Below, piece by piece: positions 23,467-30,667 of a DNA stretch of 30,667 bases (position 1 is its first letter; each line of letters opens with the position of its first letter). Where the stretch lies: positions 1 through 30,667 of the IMG/VR virus record IMGVR_UViG_3300035698_013511, one strand, 5' to 3'. This DNA comes from a virus. The notes under the pieces are model-generated. The model made no database searches and was not told where the DNA came from. It saw nothing but the letters and a program-made list of their open reading frames with translations. Position numbers and translations under genes: made by a program.

Positions 23467-24233
23467 TATATCGAGATAGATCAGAGAGAATTTGGTCAGA
23501 TTTTAAGGATGAAAACGGTGTAAGTGTTAAACCTTCTGGTGATGTTACATTAACTGTCCAATTTCAAACAGGTCAATCAACAGTTACAGATGTATCTCCT
23601 ACACATTCTGAAGATGGTAAATATTTTTATGATTTAAACGCTGCGGGGTACGACTTCGGATATTATGGGGCTTGGTGGCGTGTAGAAGAAGCCGGGGTAA
23701 CTATTACTCAAGATGTCCCCAATGTTTTCAAAGTTGAAGATAGAAAAGAATCTATTATTAAAGGTGTCATGATGGAACGGGTGCGTTCAATGTTATATAT
23801 GCATTCAGATTCTGCTGGATACCAGAACAAATTTCCTAGAGATAGAGAGATTCTAGATTATCTTCAAGAGAGTTTAAATTGGTGGAATGCTTTTCCTCCT
23901 GCAGTTACGTGGCATTCTTTTTTAGACATCCCTATGCCTTATTATGCTATTATAGAAGAAGGTGCTGTAATTAAAGCATTGCAAGCTATTGGTATTTATG
24001 AAGCTGGGAAGCATTTCAATTATAATGATAATGGAATATCATTGATGCGTGATCGTTCCGCGAAATATCAAATGATTTGGAATGGTTTATTACAAAATTA
24101 TACTACAAATTTAAAAGCTATGCGCACTAAATATGCGTTAGATAATGTAAGAATTTTGGGAATGTTCAGTAGCACAACTGGGTTCCCAAGATCTTTGTCC
24201 AGAGCTTTGCGCGGGGTATCAAAATTTGCGTGA
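23466..24233 (+). CDS. Neck protein with Ig-like N-terminus; non-standard start
   Basis: The frame is open from 23427 to TGA 24231-24233, but the only ATG/GTG/TTG starts are at 23766/23769 and beyond, 300 bp inside. The bases before that are clearly coding: YRDRSERIWSDFKDENG, VTLTVQFQTGQSTVTDVSP, EDGKYFYDLNAAGYDFG and YYGAWWRVEEAG form an Ig-like beta domain. I place the start at ATA 23466, which makes the TAATA overlap where the window elsewhere has TAATG (26027-26031). AGGGGGG and GGTGG stand upstream. Reaching the frame by -1 slippage in the preceding gene is the alternative. The C-terminal part (about residue 105 on) is helical (ILDYLQESLNWWNAF), like neck or adaptor proteins. Confidence 0.65.
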   Translation: MYRDRSERIWSDFKDENGVSVKPSGDVTLTVQFQTGQSTVTDVSPTHSEDGKYFYDLNAAGYDFGYYGAWWRVEEAGVTITQDVPNVFKVEDRKESIIKGVMMERVRSMLYMHSDSAGYQNKFPRDREILDYLQESLNWWNAFPPAVTWHSFLDIPMPYYAIIEEGAVIKALQAIGIYEAGKHFNYNDNGISLMRDRSAKYQMIWNGLLQNYTTNLKAMRTKYALDNVRILGMFSSTTGFPRSLSRALRGVSKFA

Positions 24234-24259
24234 GCCAAATAGTATGGGGTACATAATAA

Positions 24260-25099
24260 GTGGAATACTATGTTTATATGTATTTAGATAAAGACAATAT
24301 TCCTTTCTATATTGGAAAAGGGAAGGATAATAGATATCATACGAGTTGTCATTTAGATAAAAGTAATCCTAATCGTTTTCTAAAAAATAAAATTCGTAAA
24401 GTTGGTGTAAAAAACGTTAGAGTTTACTTTCTTAATAAAGATATAAATGAAGAAGCTGCTTTTCGTTGGGAGAAATATTGGATTAAATATATAGGACGTA
24501 GAGATTTAAAAGAAGGATCACTCTGTAACCTCACAGACGGTGGCGAAGGAGATAGTGGCAGGATTGTTTCTGAAGAAACTAAACAAAAAATAAGTAAAGT
24601 ACATAAAGGTAAGACAATTGCCCCTGAGGTGATAGAAAGACAAGCAGCATCTTTACGAGAACATTATCGAACTCATCCAAACCCTTTTAAAGGTAAAAAG
24701 CATTCTAAAGAAACTCGACAAAAGATGCGCGAATCTGCAATAGGTCGTAAACTATCTGATGAAGCTAAAGGAAAATTAAGTACATTTAATAAAGGTCGAT
24801 TAGTGGGTGAAAAGAATCCTATGTACGGTAAATCCTCCCCTTTTAAAGATAAACACCATATAGAAGCGACAAAACAAAGACTTAGTGAAATTGCAAAAGG
24901 TCGTATTATTTCTGAGGAAACTAAACAAAAAATGAGTAAAGCTAATAAAGGGCGTTCTGCTTGGAATAAAGGTAAATCTGCTTTGAATAAAGGTAAGAAG
25001 ATGTCTAATGAACAAAAGAAAAAGATTAGTGAATCTTGCCGAGGTCTGCGTAAAATTACAGGGTGTGCTGAGTTAAAACGGGAAAAGCGGAGAAAGTAG
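24260..25099 (+). CDS. GIY-YIG homing endonuclease with NUMOD3 repeats
   Basis: 279 residues from GTG 24260 (GGGGT about 9 nt upstream). The N-terminal GIY-YIG nuclease domain has YVYMYLD (4-10; GIY variant), FYIGKGK (16-22), R25, a Glu in EAAFRWEKYW and N90. From residue 100 to 265 there are about six copies of the SEETKQKISKVHKGKT type, the NUMOD3 DNA-binding motif of phage GIY-YIG enzymes such as I-TevI and Seg proteins. It is Lys/Arg-rich. It is a free-standing gene between two neck genes and probably spreads by cutting alleles that lack it. No intron boundary was seen around it. Confidence 0.9.
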   Translation: MEYYVYMYLDKDNIPFYIGKGKDNRYHTSCHLDKSNPNRFLKNKIRKVGVKNVRVYFLNKDINEEAAFRWEKYWIKYIGRRDLKEGSLCNLTDGGEGDSGRIVSEETKQKISKVHKGKTIAPEVIERQAASLREHYRTHPNPFKGKKHSKETRQKMRESAIGRKLSDEAKGKLSTFNKGRLVGEKNPMYGKSSPFKDKHHIEATKQRLSEIAKGRIISEETKQKMSKANKGRSAWNKGKSALNKGKKMSNEQKKKISESCRGLRKITGCAELKREKRRK

Positions 25100-25111
25100 A
25101 TATAATAAATT

Positions 25112-26029
25112 ATGCCTAATAGCAATAATCCATTACCTGTTGGTGATGATTTATATATAGAATGTGAGCTGGGTTTAGATGCAGAAATCATTGATTATAT
25201 TCAAGAGACCCATACTTTGCAGGTACGTGTGGGTGGAGAGCCTTTTTATCTCTGGACTCGCCAAGATCAAGGAAGTATAGTAAGTAAATCAATTACTTCT
25301 TGGGAAACTACAGGGACACAATATTCTGCTTACATTTGGCAACCGTCTGATGGTGCAGCTAATCATCCAAATGCTAGAAGTCAACAAGATAAATTTAAAG
25401 TATTTAATGATAGTACTCCTATGACGAGAGTTTATGATAAAGATTCTATCGCGTATGATACTGAATATGCGCTTGTAATTGATGTAGGTGATGATGAAAG
25501 TGATGCAAAGTCAGTGCTTATTTGGTTTAATGAAGATTTTACTCCTGGAAATGTATCTTATATTTATCATAATTTATGCTCCTGTGTAGATACATCTACA
25601 GGGTATCCAAATAGAGAATGTCCTCTTTGTAAAGGTACTAGTTATCCCGCTGCATTTGTTCAATATACTACAACTGCTACTAAATATTCTTCTGTTAATA
25701 CAGTAATTATACGTGTTCCTATGGTTGCAGAGACATTTACACCAGAACAAGTTGGCAGAGTTAAAAGACGTCCAATATCCCATTGGATGGAAGCTGCGCC
25801 CTATGTAAATAATTTTGATGTAATTATGGGGACAACTGGTAGAAATTCCGGTGTATTGTTTGAAGTAGTTGGTAAGCGTGATTCACGTTGGCGTGGTATT
25901 TTAATGCATCAAGAATTTGATACTATTAGGATAGAAGAATCTGATATAAGGTATTCTTTAGCTCCTGTATCAGTATCTGCAGTTACTTCTGATAATGTTA
26001 CAATTACTTCTGGTACAGAGATTTATTAA
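25112..26029 (+). CDS. Neck/connector protein with a small zinc site (tentative)
   Basis: 305 residues. The protein is beta-rich, starts MPNSNNPLPVGDDLYI and contains a Cys cluster, CSCVD followed by ECPLCKG (about residues 157-175), that looks like a zinc knuckle. KRRPISHWMEAAPYVNNFDV and a KRDSRWRGILMHQEFDTIRI segment follow. No family was recognised with confidence. Its place between the Ig-like neck gene and the tail-terminator-like gene suggests a head-tail joining protein. Its TAA overlaps the next start as TAATG, so translation is coupled. Confidence 0.6.
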   Translation: MPNSNNPLPVGDDLYIECELGLDAEIIDYIQETHTLQVRVGGEPFYLWTRQDQGSIVSKSITSWETTGTQYSAYIWQPSDGAANHPNARSQQDKFKVFNDSTPMTRVYDKDSIAYDTEYALVIDVGDDESDAKSVLIWFNEDFTPGNVSYIYHNLCSCVDTSTGYPNRECPLCKGTSYPAAFVQYTTTATKYSSVNTVIIRVPMVAETFTPEQVGRVKRRPISHWMEAAPYVNNFDVIMGTTGRNSGVLFEVVGKRDSRWRGILMHQEFDTIRIEESDIRYSLAPVSVSAVTSDNVTITSGTEIY

Positions 26030-27117
26030 TGCCTGTTTTAAAATACAATCAAAGTAGAGATATTAAACAAAATTTTGTAAATTTTGTTAATAAAATTTTT
26101 AGTTTGAATACTGTTTGGGAGAATGAGGGGGTAGAAATTGTATCTCTATCTGGAGATAATTTACCACTTGCGATGGAGCAGTACCCCTGGGACAATGAGA
26201 AGTATCCAATAGTTGTGTTATTTGCCCAAGGCGCTTCTGATGATCATTGGGCGATTGATAGTCGTATAGGGGATTTTACTGAAACTTTATTTGCAGGGTC
26301 TGTAGCACGTGATTATACTACATTGGGAGTACAACCAGTTGCAACGGGTACTCAACTTTTACTTGATTCATTAACTATTAGATCAGTTTCACTTTTAGTA
26401 AAAAATATTGGGCCGTATGAAGAAAATATTCTTGTAAATGTGTGGTCAGAATCAGGGGATGATCCAGTTTCTATTTTAGCAAGTGGGAGTATTTGTGGTC
26501 AAACTACTTCAGGATTAAAATGGTTACAAACTTCTGTTAATCCTAGTATTACTCTTGCGAAAGATTCTAAATATTTTATAACTGCTCAAGCGCCTTCAGG
26601 ATCATATCAATGGATGATAGACGATGATGTAAATACTGCGAAAACCCCATATAGTAAATATGGTACATATGACGGTTCTTCTTGGACAATTACTGCTGAT
26701 CAGTCTCCAATGGCTAAAATTTGTGGTGCTTCAGTCAGACGCCTTGGTGGTGGATTATCTTCAGAAATACGGTTATTTGTTGAGGCTAAAGATTTATCTA
26801 CAGTTCAAAAAATTACTGATTTATTATTTATATATTTACATCTTGCAAAGCATTCTAACCCCAAGAGAAGAGTAAAGTTAACTAATCCTAACGTTACTGG
26901 AATGGAGTTAGACTTCGTAAGTGATCTTTCTGACAAAGGGATCTATATTGTAGATGTAGTTAAAGGTCCTGAGACTGTAAGAGAACGTGGTGTAGATCGT
27001 TTATTCTCTATAGATTTAACTGTTTCTTGTTATTCACATTGGACTGAGGACTTTGAATTATCTACGATTGAAGATGTTGCTATTACGAGCATTGTAAGTG
27101 TTGATGATATTACATAG
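26029..27117 (+). CDS. Tail terminator-like protein with an inserted beta-sandwich (tentative)
   Basis: 362 residues. Residues 1-95 and 236-345 read as one mixed alpha/beta domain (for example PIVVLFAQG; KITDLLFIYLHLAKH; GIYIVDVVKG; LFSIDLTVSCYSHW), of the kind seen in tail completion/terminator proteins. Between them, about 100-235, lies a separate Ser/Thr/Gly-rich beta-sandwich (SVSLLVKNIGPYEENILVNV, ITLAKDSKYFITAQ, YSKYGTYDGSSW), similar in style to carbohydrate-binding or Ig-like modules displayed on virions. The gene ends 40 bp before the tail sheath gene, the usual place of the tail terminator. The assignment rests on position and pattern. Confidence 0.6.
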   Translation: MPVLKYNQSRDIKQNFVNFVNKIFSLNTVWENEGVEIVSLSGDNLPLAMEQYPWDNEKYPIVVLFAQGASDDHWAIDSRIGDFTETLFAGSVARDYTTLGVQPVATGTQLLLDSLTIRSVSLLVKNIGPYEENILVNVWSESGDDPVSILASGSICGQTTSGLKWLQTSVNPSITLAKDSKYFITAQAPSGSYQWMIDDDVNTAKTPYSKYGTYDGSSWTITADQSPMAKICGASVRRLGGGLSSEIRLFVEAKDLSTVQKITDLLFIYLHLAKHSNPKRRVKLTNPNVTGMELDFVSDLSDKGIYIVDVVKGPETVRERGVDRLFSIDLTVSCYSHWTEDFELSTIEDVAITSIVSVDDIT

Positions 27118-27159
27118 AATATGAGAATGTTAGCAGATATAAATTTTTAGGAGGTTATG

Positions 27160-28566
27160 ATGGCTTATACTCCACCGAGTGTTCAGGTAACTAGTATCGC
27201 GAACAATCGGATTATTAATATTTCCGAAGATGCGCGTATTCCTGCAGTTGTAGGTACAGGACCTATGGCCCGGGTTATTACAGATTATCCTATAACAAGA
27301 AGTTCTCTTGCATACGATTTACTCCCTGTATCAGGGAGTGCTGTAACTCTTACTCAAGTTGCGGCATATCCAGGATCATCAAGTTATAATACTGAATGGG
27401 AAGCAGAAGTGCATGTAACTGCTTCTGGATCTACTGGGTCTGTATACTGGGCAGGCGTTGCAGGAGTGCATCAACCTTTAGTAGGTCAAACATATTATGT
27501 TTCTTATAAATATCCAGTATTTCCTACACAATTTGAACCTCAATTATTAGTAGATACTAAAGATGTTGTTGCTTTTTACGGTTCAGAAAGTACTGGGATT
27601 AAAGCAGGTCCAACTACAGGAAGTGGTAGTATTGCAATTGGTGCGAATTTAGCTCTTGAAAACGGCGCTCCTGCAGTAATGTGTTTACAAATTAGTGGAT
27701 CATATGCGTCTGCAACTACGTGGTCAGAAGCATTTGCTAAGTTAGAGAAAAAAAGTAATATTGCATATTTAATCCCTCTCGCCTCTGGTTCTACTGGAAA
27801 GACTGCTGCACACGCTGCTGCAGTTGCTCATGTTAATATGGAGTCTGCTCCAAGTATAGGACATGAACAATCTTGTATTTTAGGAGCAAGTTCAGGGATG
27901 GTTGTTAGTACTATTATAAGTAATGCAACTACTTTAGCTGATCGTAGAGTTATTTACATGGCTCCTGGGAAGGGTATTACCCGTACAACTTCTGCAGGAA
28001 CAGTACTTACTTTAGATGGTGCATGGGTAGGTGCAGCTTATGCAGGGTTACTCACTTCTCAAGAGAAATTAATTACACCAGTTACTGGAAAAGTTCTTAC
28101 AGGTTTTGTAATTCCTGATGATCAGTATAATCCATTAACTTTTAATAGATTTGGCGCTAATGGTGTTAATGTTATTACTGCTTTGAATGGACTTAATAAA
28201 GTACGTCATTCAACTACTACAGACCCAACAAGCGCGGATACTTGGGAAGTTTCAGTAGTTGCTGCTGATGATATGGTACGTAGAATTACCCGGAATAAAT
28301 TAACGCAGACTTATGTAGGAAAAGGTATTGTTATTGATGATGCTACTATTTCAGCGGTAGAATCTACAGTAGCCTCTATTTGGGGGGCATTACGTAGACA
28401 AGGTTTAATTCAGAATTATGGTACTAAAACAGACCCTACCACAGGAGAAGTTCCTATTTCTGCATCGCGTGATTCGAGTGATCCCACAAAAATAAATGTG
28501 TCTGGATCCGTTAATTTCTTATATCCGCTTAATTATGTTCACGTGGAGTTCTTCGTTTACGTATAA
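27160..28566 (+). CDS. Contractile tail sheath protein
   Basis: 468 residues from the second of two adjacent ATGs; AGGAGG at 27149-27154 fits ATG 27160 better than ATG 27157. The N-terminus MAYTPPSVQV with PAVVGTGP and the C-terminal part are typical of myovirus sheath: DDMVRRITRNKLTQTYVGKG, then an A/V-rich helix SAVESTVASIWGALRRQGL, and finally DPTKINVSGSVNFLYPLNYV with VEFFVYV, the strand that hooks to neighbouring subunits. This gene fixes the phage as contractile-tailed. Strong ribosome site and TAA stop, as for other abundant proteins here. Confidence 0.92.
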   Translation: MAYTPPSVQVTSIANNRIINISEDARIPAVVGTGPMARVITDYPITRSSLAYDLLPVSGSAVTLTQVAAYPGSSSYNTEWEAEVHVTASGSTGSVYWAGVAGVHQPLVGQTYYVSYKYPVFPTQFEPQLLVDTKDVVAFYGSESTGIKAGPTTGSGSIAIGANLALENGAPAVMCLQISGSYASATTWSEAFAKLEKKSNIAYLIPLASGSTGKTAAHAAAVAHVNMESAPSIGHEQSCILGASSGMVVSTIISNATTLADRRVIYMAPGKGITRTTSAGTVLTLDGAWVGAAYAGLLTSQEKLITPVTGKVLTGFVIPDDQYNPLTFNRFGANGVNVITALNGLNKVRHSTTTDPTSADTWEVSVVAADDMVRRITRNKLTQTYVGKGIVIDDATISAVESTVASIWGALRRQGLIQNYGTKTDPTTGEVPISASRDSSDPTKINVSGSVNFLYPLNYVHVEFFVYV

Positions 28567-28605
28567 TGAATATGCATGTTGAAAAATAGATAAAGGGGAC
28601 ACGGT

Positions 28606-29085
28606 ATGGCTAGGCTACCTATTACAAGGGCAGAAGTATTTTATTCATATGTTATTCAAATTGAAGGGGTTCCTGTCGGAACGTTACGAGAATTTACACC
28701 ATCACATACGCGTACTCATGAACATGTTCGTGAGATTGGTACAAATGGTGGTGAGATTATTGAGATTGTTCCCGGAGTTCCTACTTATTCAATTACGTTA
28801 AATAAAGTACGGTTGTATGAAAATACATTATTGAATCATTTTGGAATAACTTCTCAAGATATTCAAAAACAAGTTAAGCCTGTTGATATTGTTGAAACAG
28901 TGTGGCAGCCTTCAGATATTTCTAATGAAGATGTTTCAGGTGATGGTGAAGGTGAAGGTACTGTTCTTCGTAAATCTACTTATGAAGATTGTTGGATTAC
29001 TGATTGGGGAAAGACCATTTCTTCAGATGGTGGTGTATTAATAGTTGAAAATATTACAGTCCAGGCTACTCGAGTTGTTGGGTAA
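28606..29085 (+). CDS. Tail tube protein
   Basis: 159 residues directly after the sheath gene, with AAAGGGG before ATG 28606. It is beta-rich and starts MARLPITRAEVFYSYVIQIE. It includes GEIIEIVPGVPTYSITLNKVRLY, a typical tube-domain strand pair, and ends YEDCWITDWGKTISSDGG and IVENITVQATRVVG, as in myovirus tube (gp19-like) proteins. Gene order sheath-tube-chaperone-tape measure supports this. It forms the inner channel for DNA. Confidence 0.85.
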   Translation: MARLPITRAEVFYSYVIQIEGVPVGTLREFTPSHTRTHEHVREIGTNGGEIIEIVPGVPTYSITLNKVRLYENTLLNHFGITSQDIQKQVKPVDIVETVWQPSDISNEDVSGDGEGEGTVLRKSTYEDCWITDWGKTISSDGGVLIVENITVQATRVVG

Positions 29086-29108
29086 TTTATACAAATAAGG
29101 ATATAGAG

Positions 29109-29627
29109 ATGAGTATTTTAGAACAGTTGGGTATTAGTACAGTTCCTTTAGAAAGTACTTCTGTACCTTTTAAAGGTTGGACAGATAGTCCTATTAAAGA
29201 ATGGTCTTTTACAATGCGAATATTAACTATTGGAGATCTTGTAGAAATATCGAGGGCTACTGCGGGTGCAACTCCTATTGAAGCGTCGTATTTAAGTAAA
29301 ATCCATTTATTAGCTAGAAGCCTTGTAGCTATTAAAGGACAGCCGATTGTAGCTTTAGATGATATAGAAAAGTATAATAAAGAACATAATTTATCAGGGC
29401 GGCAACAAGTTGATATTTATGAATATAAAGTATTATTCATGCGTAAGTTAACTGAACCTGTTGTAAATAGACTTGCTTTTATGTATGATGAATTACAAGA
29501 TGAATATTTGACTAATCATTTAGGTGTAGAATTATCTGACGAGTTAAAAGCTGCTAAGATTGGTGAGGTAGATTTAAGTAATATAAGTCCTTCTGTAGAA
29601 GAGGTGGCTTCTGATGAAGCAACTTAG
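29109..29627 (+). CDS. Tail-assembly protein (chaperone-like or baseplate hub-related)
   Basis: 172 residues, helical, starting MSILEQLGIS, with IKEWSFTMRILTIGDLVEI, LLARSLVAIKGQPIVALDD and a YEYKVLFMRKLTEPVVNRLAFMYDEL-type segment. It sits between tube and tape-measure genes, where myoviruses keep their tail-assembly chaperones. The stop overlaps the next ATG by 14 bp. The next gene has its own AGAGGTGG site and lies in the +1 frame, so a classical -1 fusion product is not supported here. Confidence 0.65.
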   Translation: MSILEQLGISTVPLESTSVPFKGWTDSPIKEWSFTMRILTIGDLVEISRATAGATPIEASYLSKIHLLARSLVAIKGQPIVALDDIEKYNKEHNLSGRQQVDIYEYKVLFMRKLTEPVVNRLAFMYDELQDEYLTNHLGVELSDELKAAKIGEVDLSNISPSVEEVASDEAT

Positions 29628-30273
29628 TAATGTTATTATTGAAAATAAATTTCCACAGATTGTTTTTAATATTGGGGATATCTATTTTTCATTTGATTTT
29701 GATATGGAACCTTTTCTTTCTACTGTCGATGGAATCGTCTCTTATTTTGAAAAAATTATAATTGTTCATACAAAATTTGGTAAATCAATTACTGGCCAAG
29801 AATTTTTACAAGATTTACCAGCCCCCTTTCTTTTCCTTCTTTTAGAACAGTATCAAATCAAACGTTCAGCAATTTTAGAAGACCTTTCAAAACAAGAGGA
29901 AGCTTTTTATAATTCTAACCAATCTAAATATTTATGGAAAGTATTTAAGAATGCTCAGCCAGAGAGAGTATTGACTATTTCGAATAAGTTAAATATTTTT
30001 CAACAAAATTGGGTTGTGTTTAATTCATCGCAAGATGATAAAGACTTATCAGGTTTGATATTTAATATATTTGATGCATTAAAGCCTTGGTTAAATAATG
30101 AACTTTACCATAAAGTTAAACAACGTGAGGAAAATACACGTACGAATAAATATTGGGATGATGATAATATGGATGAAAGACTTCAACAAGAGGCTCAAAA
30201 TATGTTGAAAAAGTCTAAGACCCTTGAAGAAGATGATCTTGATATAATTGAAATAGAGAAATCAAATGGCTAA
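29614..30273 (+). CDS. Second tail-assembly protein between tube and tape measure
   Basis: 219 residues from ATG 29614 (AGAGGTGG at 29600-29607). It starts with strands (NVIIENKFPQIVFNIGDIYF), continues with helices (EFLQDLPAPFLFLLLEQYQI, YLWKVFKNAQPERVLTISNK) and ends in an acidic, charged tail. It overlaps the tape-measure start by 8 bp. No family can be named with certainty; by position it is the second chaperone-like gene, comparable in place to T4 gp28/gp26-type assembly factors. Confidence 0.6.
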   Translation: MKQLSNVIIENKFPQIVFNIGDIYFSFDFDMEPFLSTVDGIVSYFEKIIIVHTKFGKSITGQEFLQDLPAPFLFLLLEQYQIKRSAILEDLSKQEEAFYNSNQSKYLWKVFKNAQPERVLTISNKLNIFQQNWVVFNSSQDDKDLSGLIFNIFDALKPWLNNELYHKVKQREENTRTNKYWDDDNMDERLQQEAQNMLKKSKTLEEDDLDIIEIEKSNG

Positions 30274-30667
30274 AAGTGGTGCTACAGGCCCTCCAGGACG
30301 TCCTATACATCCAGGTTCTTCTATTTATGGGGAGAGTCCTGAAAAAATTGCGAAAGTTGTTAAACAGTATGATAGATATCTTGCTGCTTTAGAAAAGACT
30401 AAAAAAGGTTTATCTAAAGTTACAAAACAAGAGATTAAAGATTTAGAACAACTTCGTCGTCACCTGGTTAAGGTTAATTCAGCTACTGTAGGATTCCAAA
30501 AAACTTCTCAATTACTTGCGACTAAAATAGGAGGATCTGGAGGAGTATCTGGTGCTCTTACTAAATTTACGGGAGCTTTAGCTAATACCGCAGGCCATAT
30601 GAATAAAACGACAGGGTTGATGAACATTTTTGGGAAGTCAACTAGTTTATCTGCAGCAAAATTTTCA
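30266..30667 (+). CDS. Tape-measure protein, N-terminal part (runs off the window)
   Basis: 134 codons from ATG 30266 to the window end without a stop. The start is Gly/Pro-rich (MAKSGATGPPGRPIHPG), followed by charged helices (KQYDRYLAALEKTKKGLSKV, KDLEQLRRHLVKVNSA). It then changes to Gly/Ala/Thr-rich helical sequence (GALTKFTGALANTAGHMN), the style of tape-measure N-termini. Position after the two tail-assembly genes is as expected. The protein sets tail length. The ribosome site (GAGAA in the previous gene) is weak, so translation is probably coupled. Confidence 0.7.
   Translation, partial: MAKSGATGPPGRPIHPGSSIYGESPEKIAKVVKQYDRYLAALEKTKKGLSKVTKQEIKDLEQLRRHLVKVNSATVGFQKTSQLLATKIGGSGGVSGALTKFTGALANTAGHMNKTTGLMNIFGKSTSLSAAKFS

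Noticed and set aside
24673-25191. 172-codon open frame on the minus strand over the homing endonuclease
   Set aside because: It runs opposite the NUMOD3 repeats and only mirrors their codon pattern; it also crosses the start of the next gene.
29599-29627. Programmed frameshift fusing the two tail-assembly genes, as in lambda G/GT
   Set aside because: The second gene is in the +1 frame, no slippery heptamer is present in the short overlap, and it has its own AGAGGTGG site 6 nt before ATG.

Overview
This window is a stretch of a tailed, contractile-tail (myovirus-type) bacteriophage genome. The evidence is an ordered late-gene block: portal, prohead protease/scaffold, a probable decoration protein, HK97-fold major capsid protein, neck genes, tail sheath, tail tube, two tail-assembly genes and the start of a tape-measure protein. 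Every credible gene is on the + strand, genes are tightly packed with many 1-60 bp overlaps, and the DNA is AT-rich with frequent TTG and GTG starts. A probable phage-encoded outer-membrane beta-barrel protein points to a Gram-negative host. No terminase, replication gene, tRNA or CRISPR array was recognised here.

Region 1 (1-2300) is an accessory module. After the tail end of an upstream gene come two genes for exported proteins, a long helical protein and a small beta-barrel. They share a nearly identical upstream region, ribosome site and signal-peptide sequence, as if an export cassette had been copied. A rho-independent terminator closes the module.

Region 2 (2360-9340) is a run of small metabolic and unknown genes. 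The core is QueE (7-carboxy-7-deazaguanine synthase), a TGT/DpdA-like transglycosylase and a DUF366 protein, which together suggest 7-deazaguanine modification of the phage DNA. Also here are an AAA+ ATPase, a nucleoside 2-deoxyribosyltransferase-like protein, two related HEAT/LRV-like repeat proteins, an Sm-like small protein, a small zinc-binding protein and several unknowns.

Region 3 (9338-15216) starts with a portal gene carrying a 433-residue LAGLIDADG intein. A protein of unknown function, a sigma-70-type sigma factor and a peptide deformylase fused to a SEC-C zinc tail follow. A terminator and a structured leader (15217-15442) then separate this block from the capsid block.

Region 4 (15443-30667) is the capsid and tail block. 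Three points stand out. (i) The 1278-residue protease/scaffold gene has at least one strong in-frame internal ribosome site, predicting a separately made scaffold. (ii) The major capsid gene has an in-frame TAG at codon 92, although TAG is an ordinary stop codon in at least eleven genes here. (iii) A neck gene (about 23466-24233) is plainly coding but has no ATG/GTG/TTG start near its apparent N-terminus; it either starts on ATA or is reached by -1 slippage on a GGGGGGT run. A GIY-YIG homing endonuclease gene sits between two neck genes.

All assignments come from reading motifs by eye. No database or structure search was possible.
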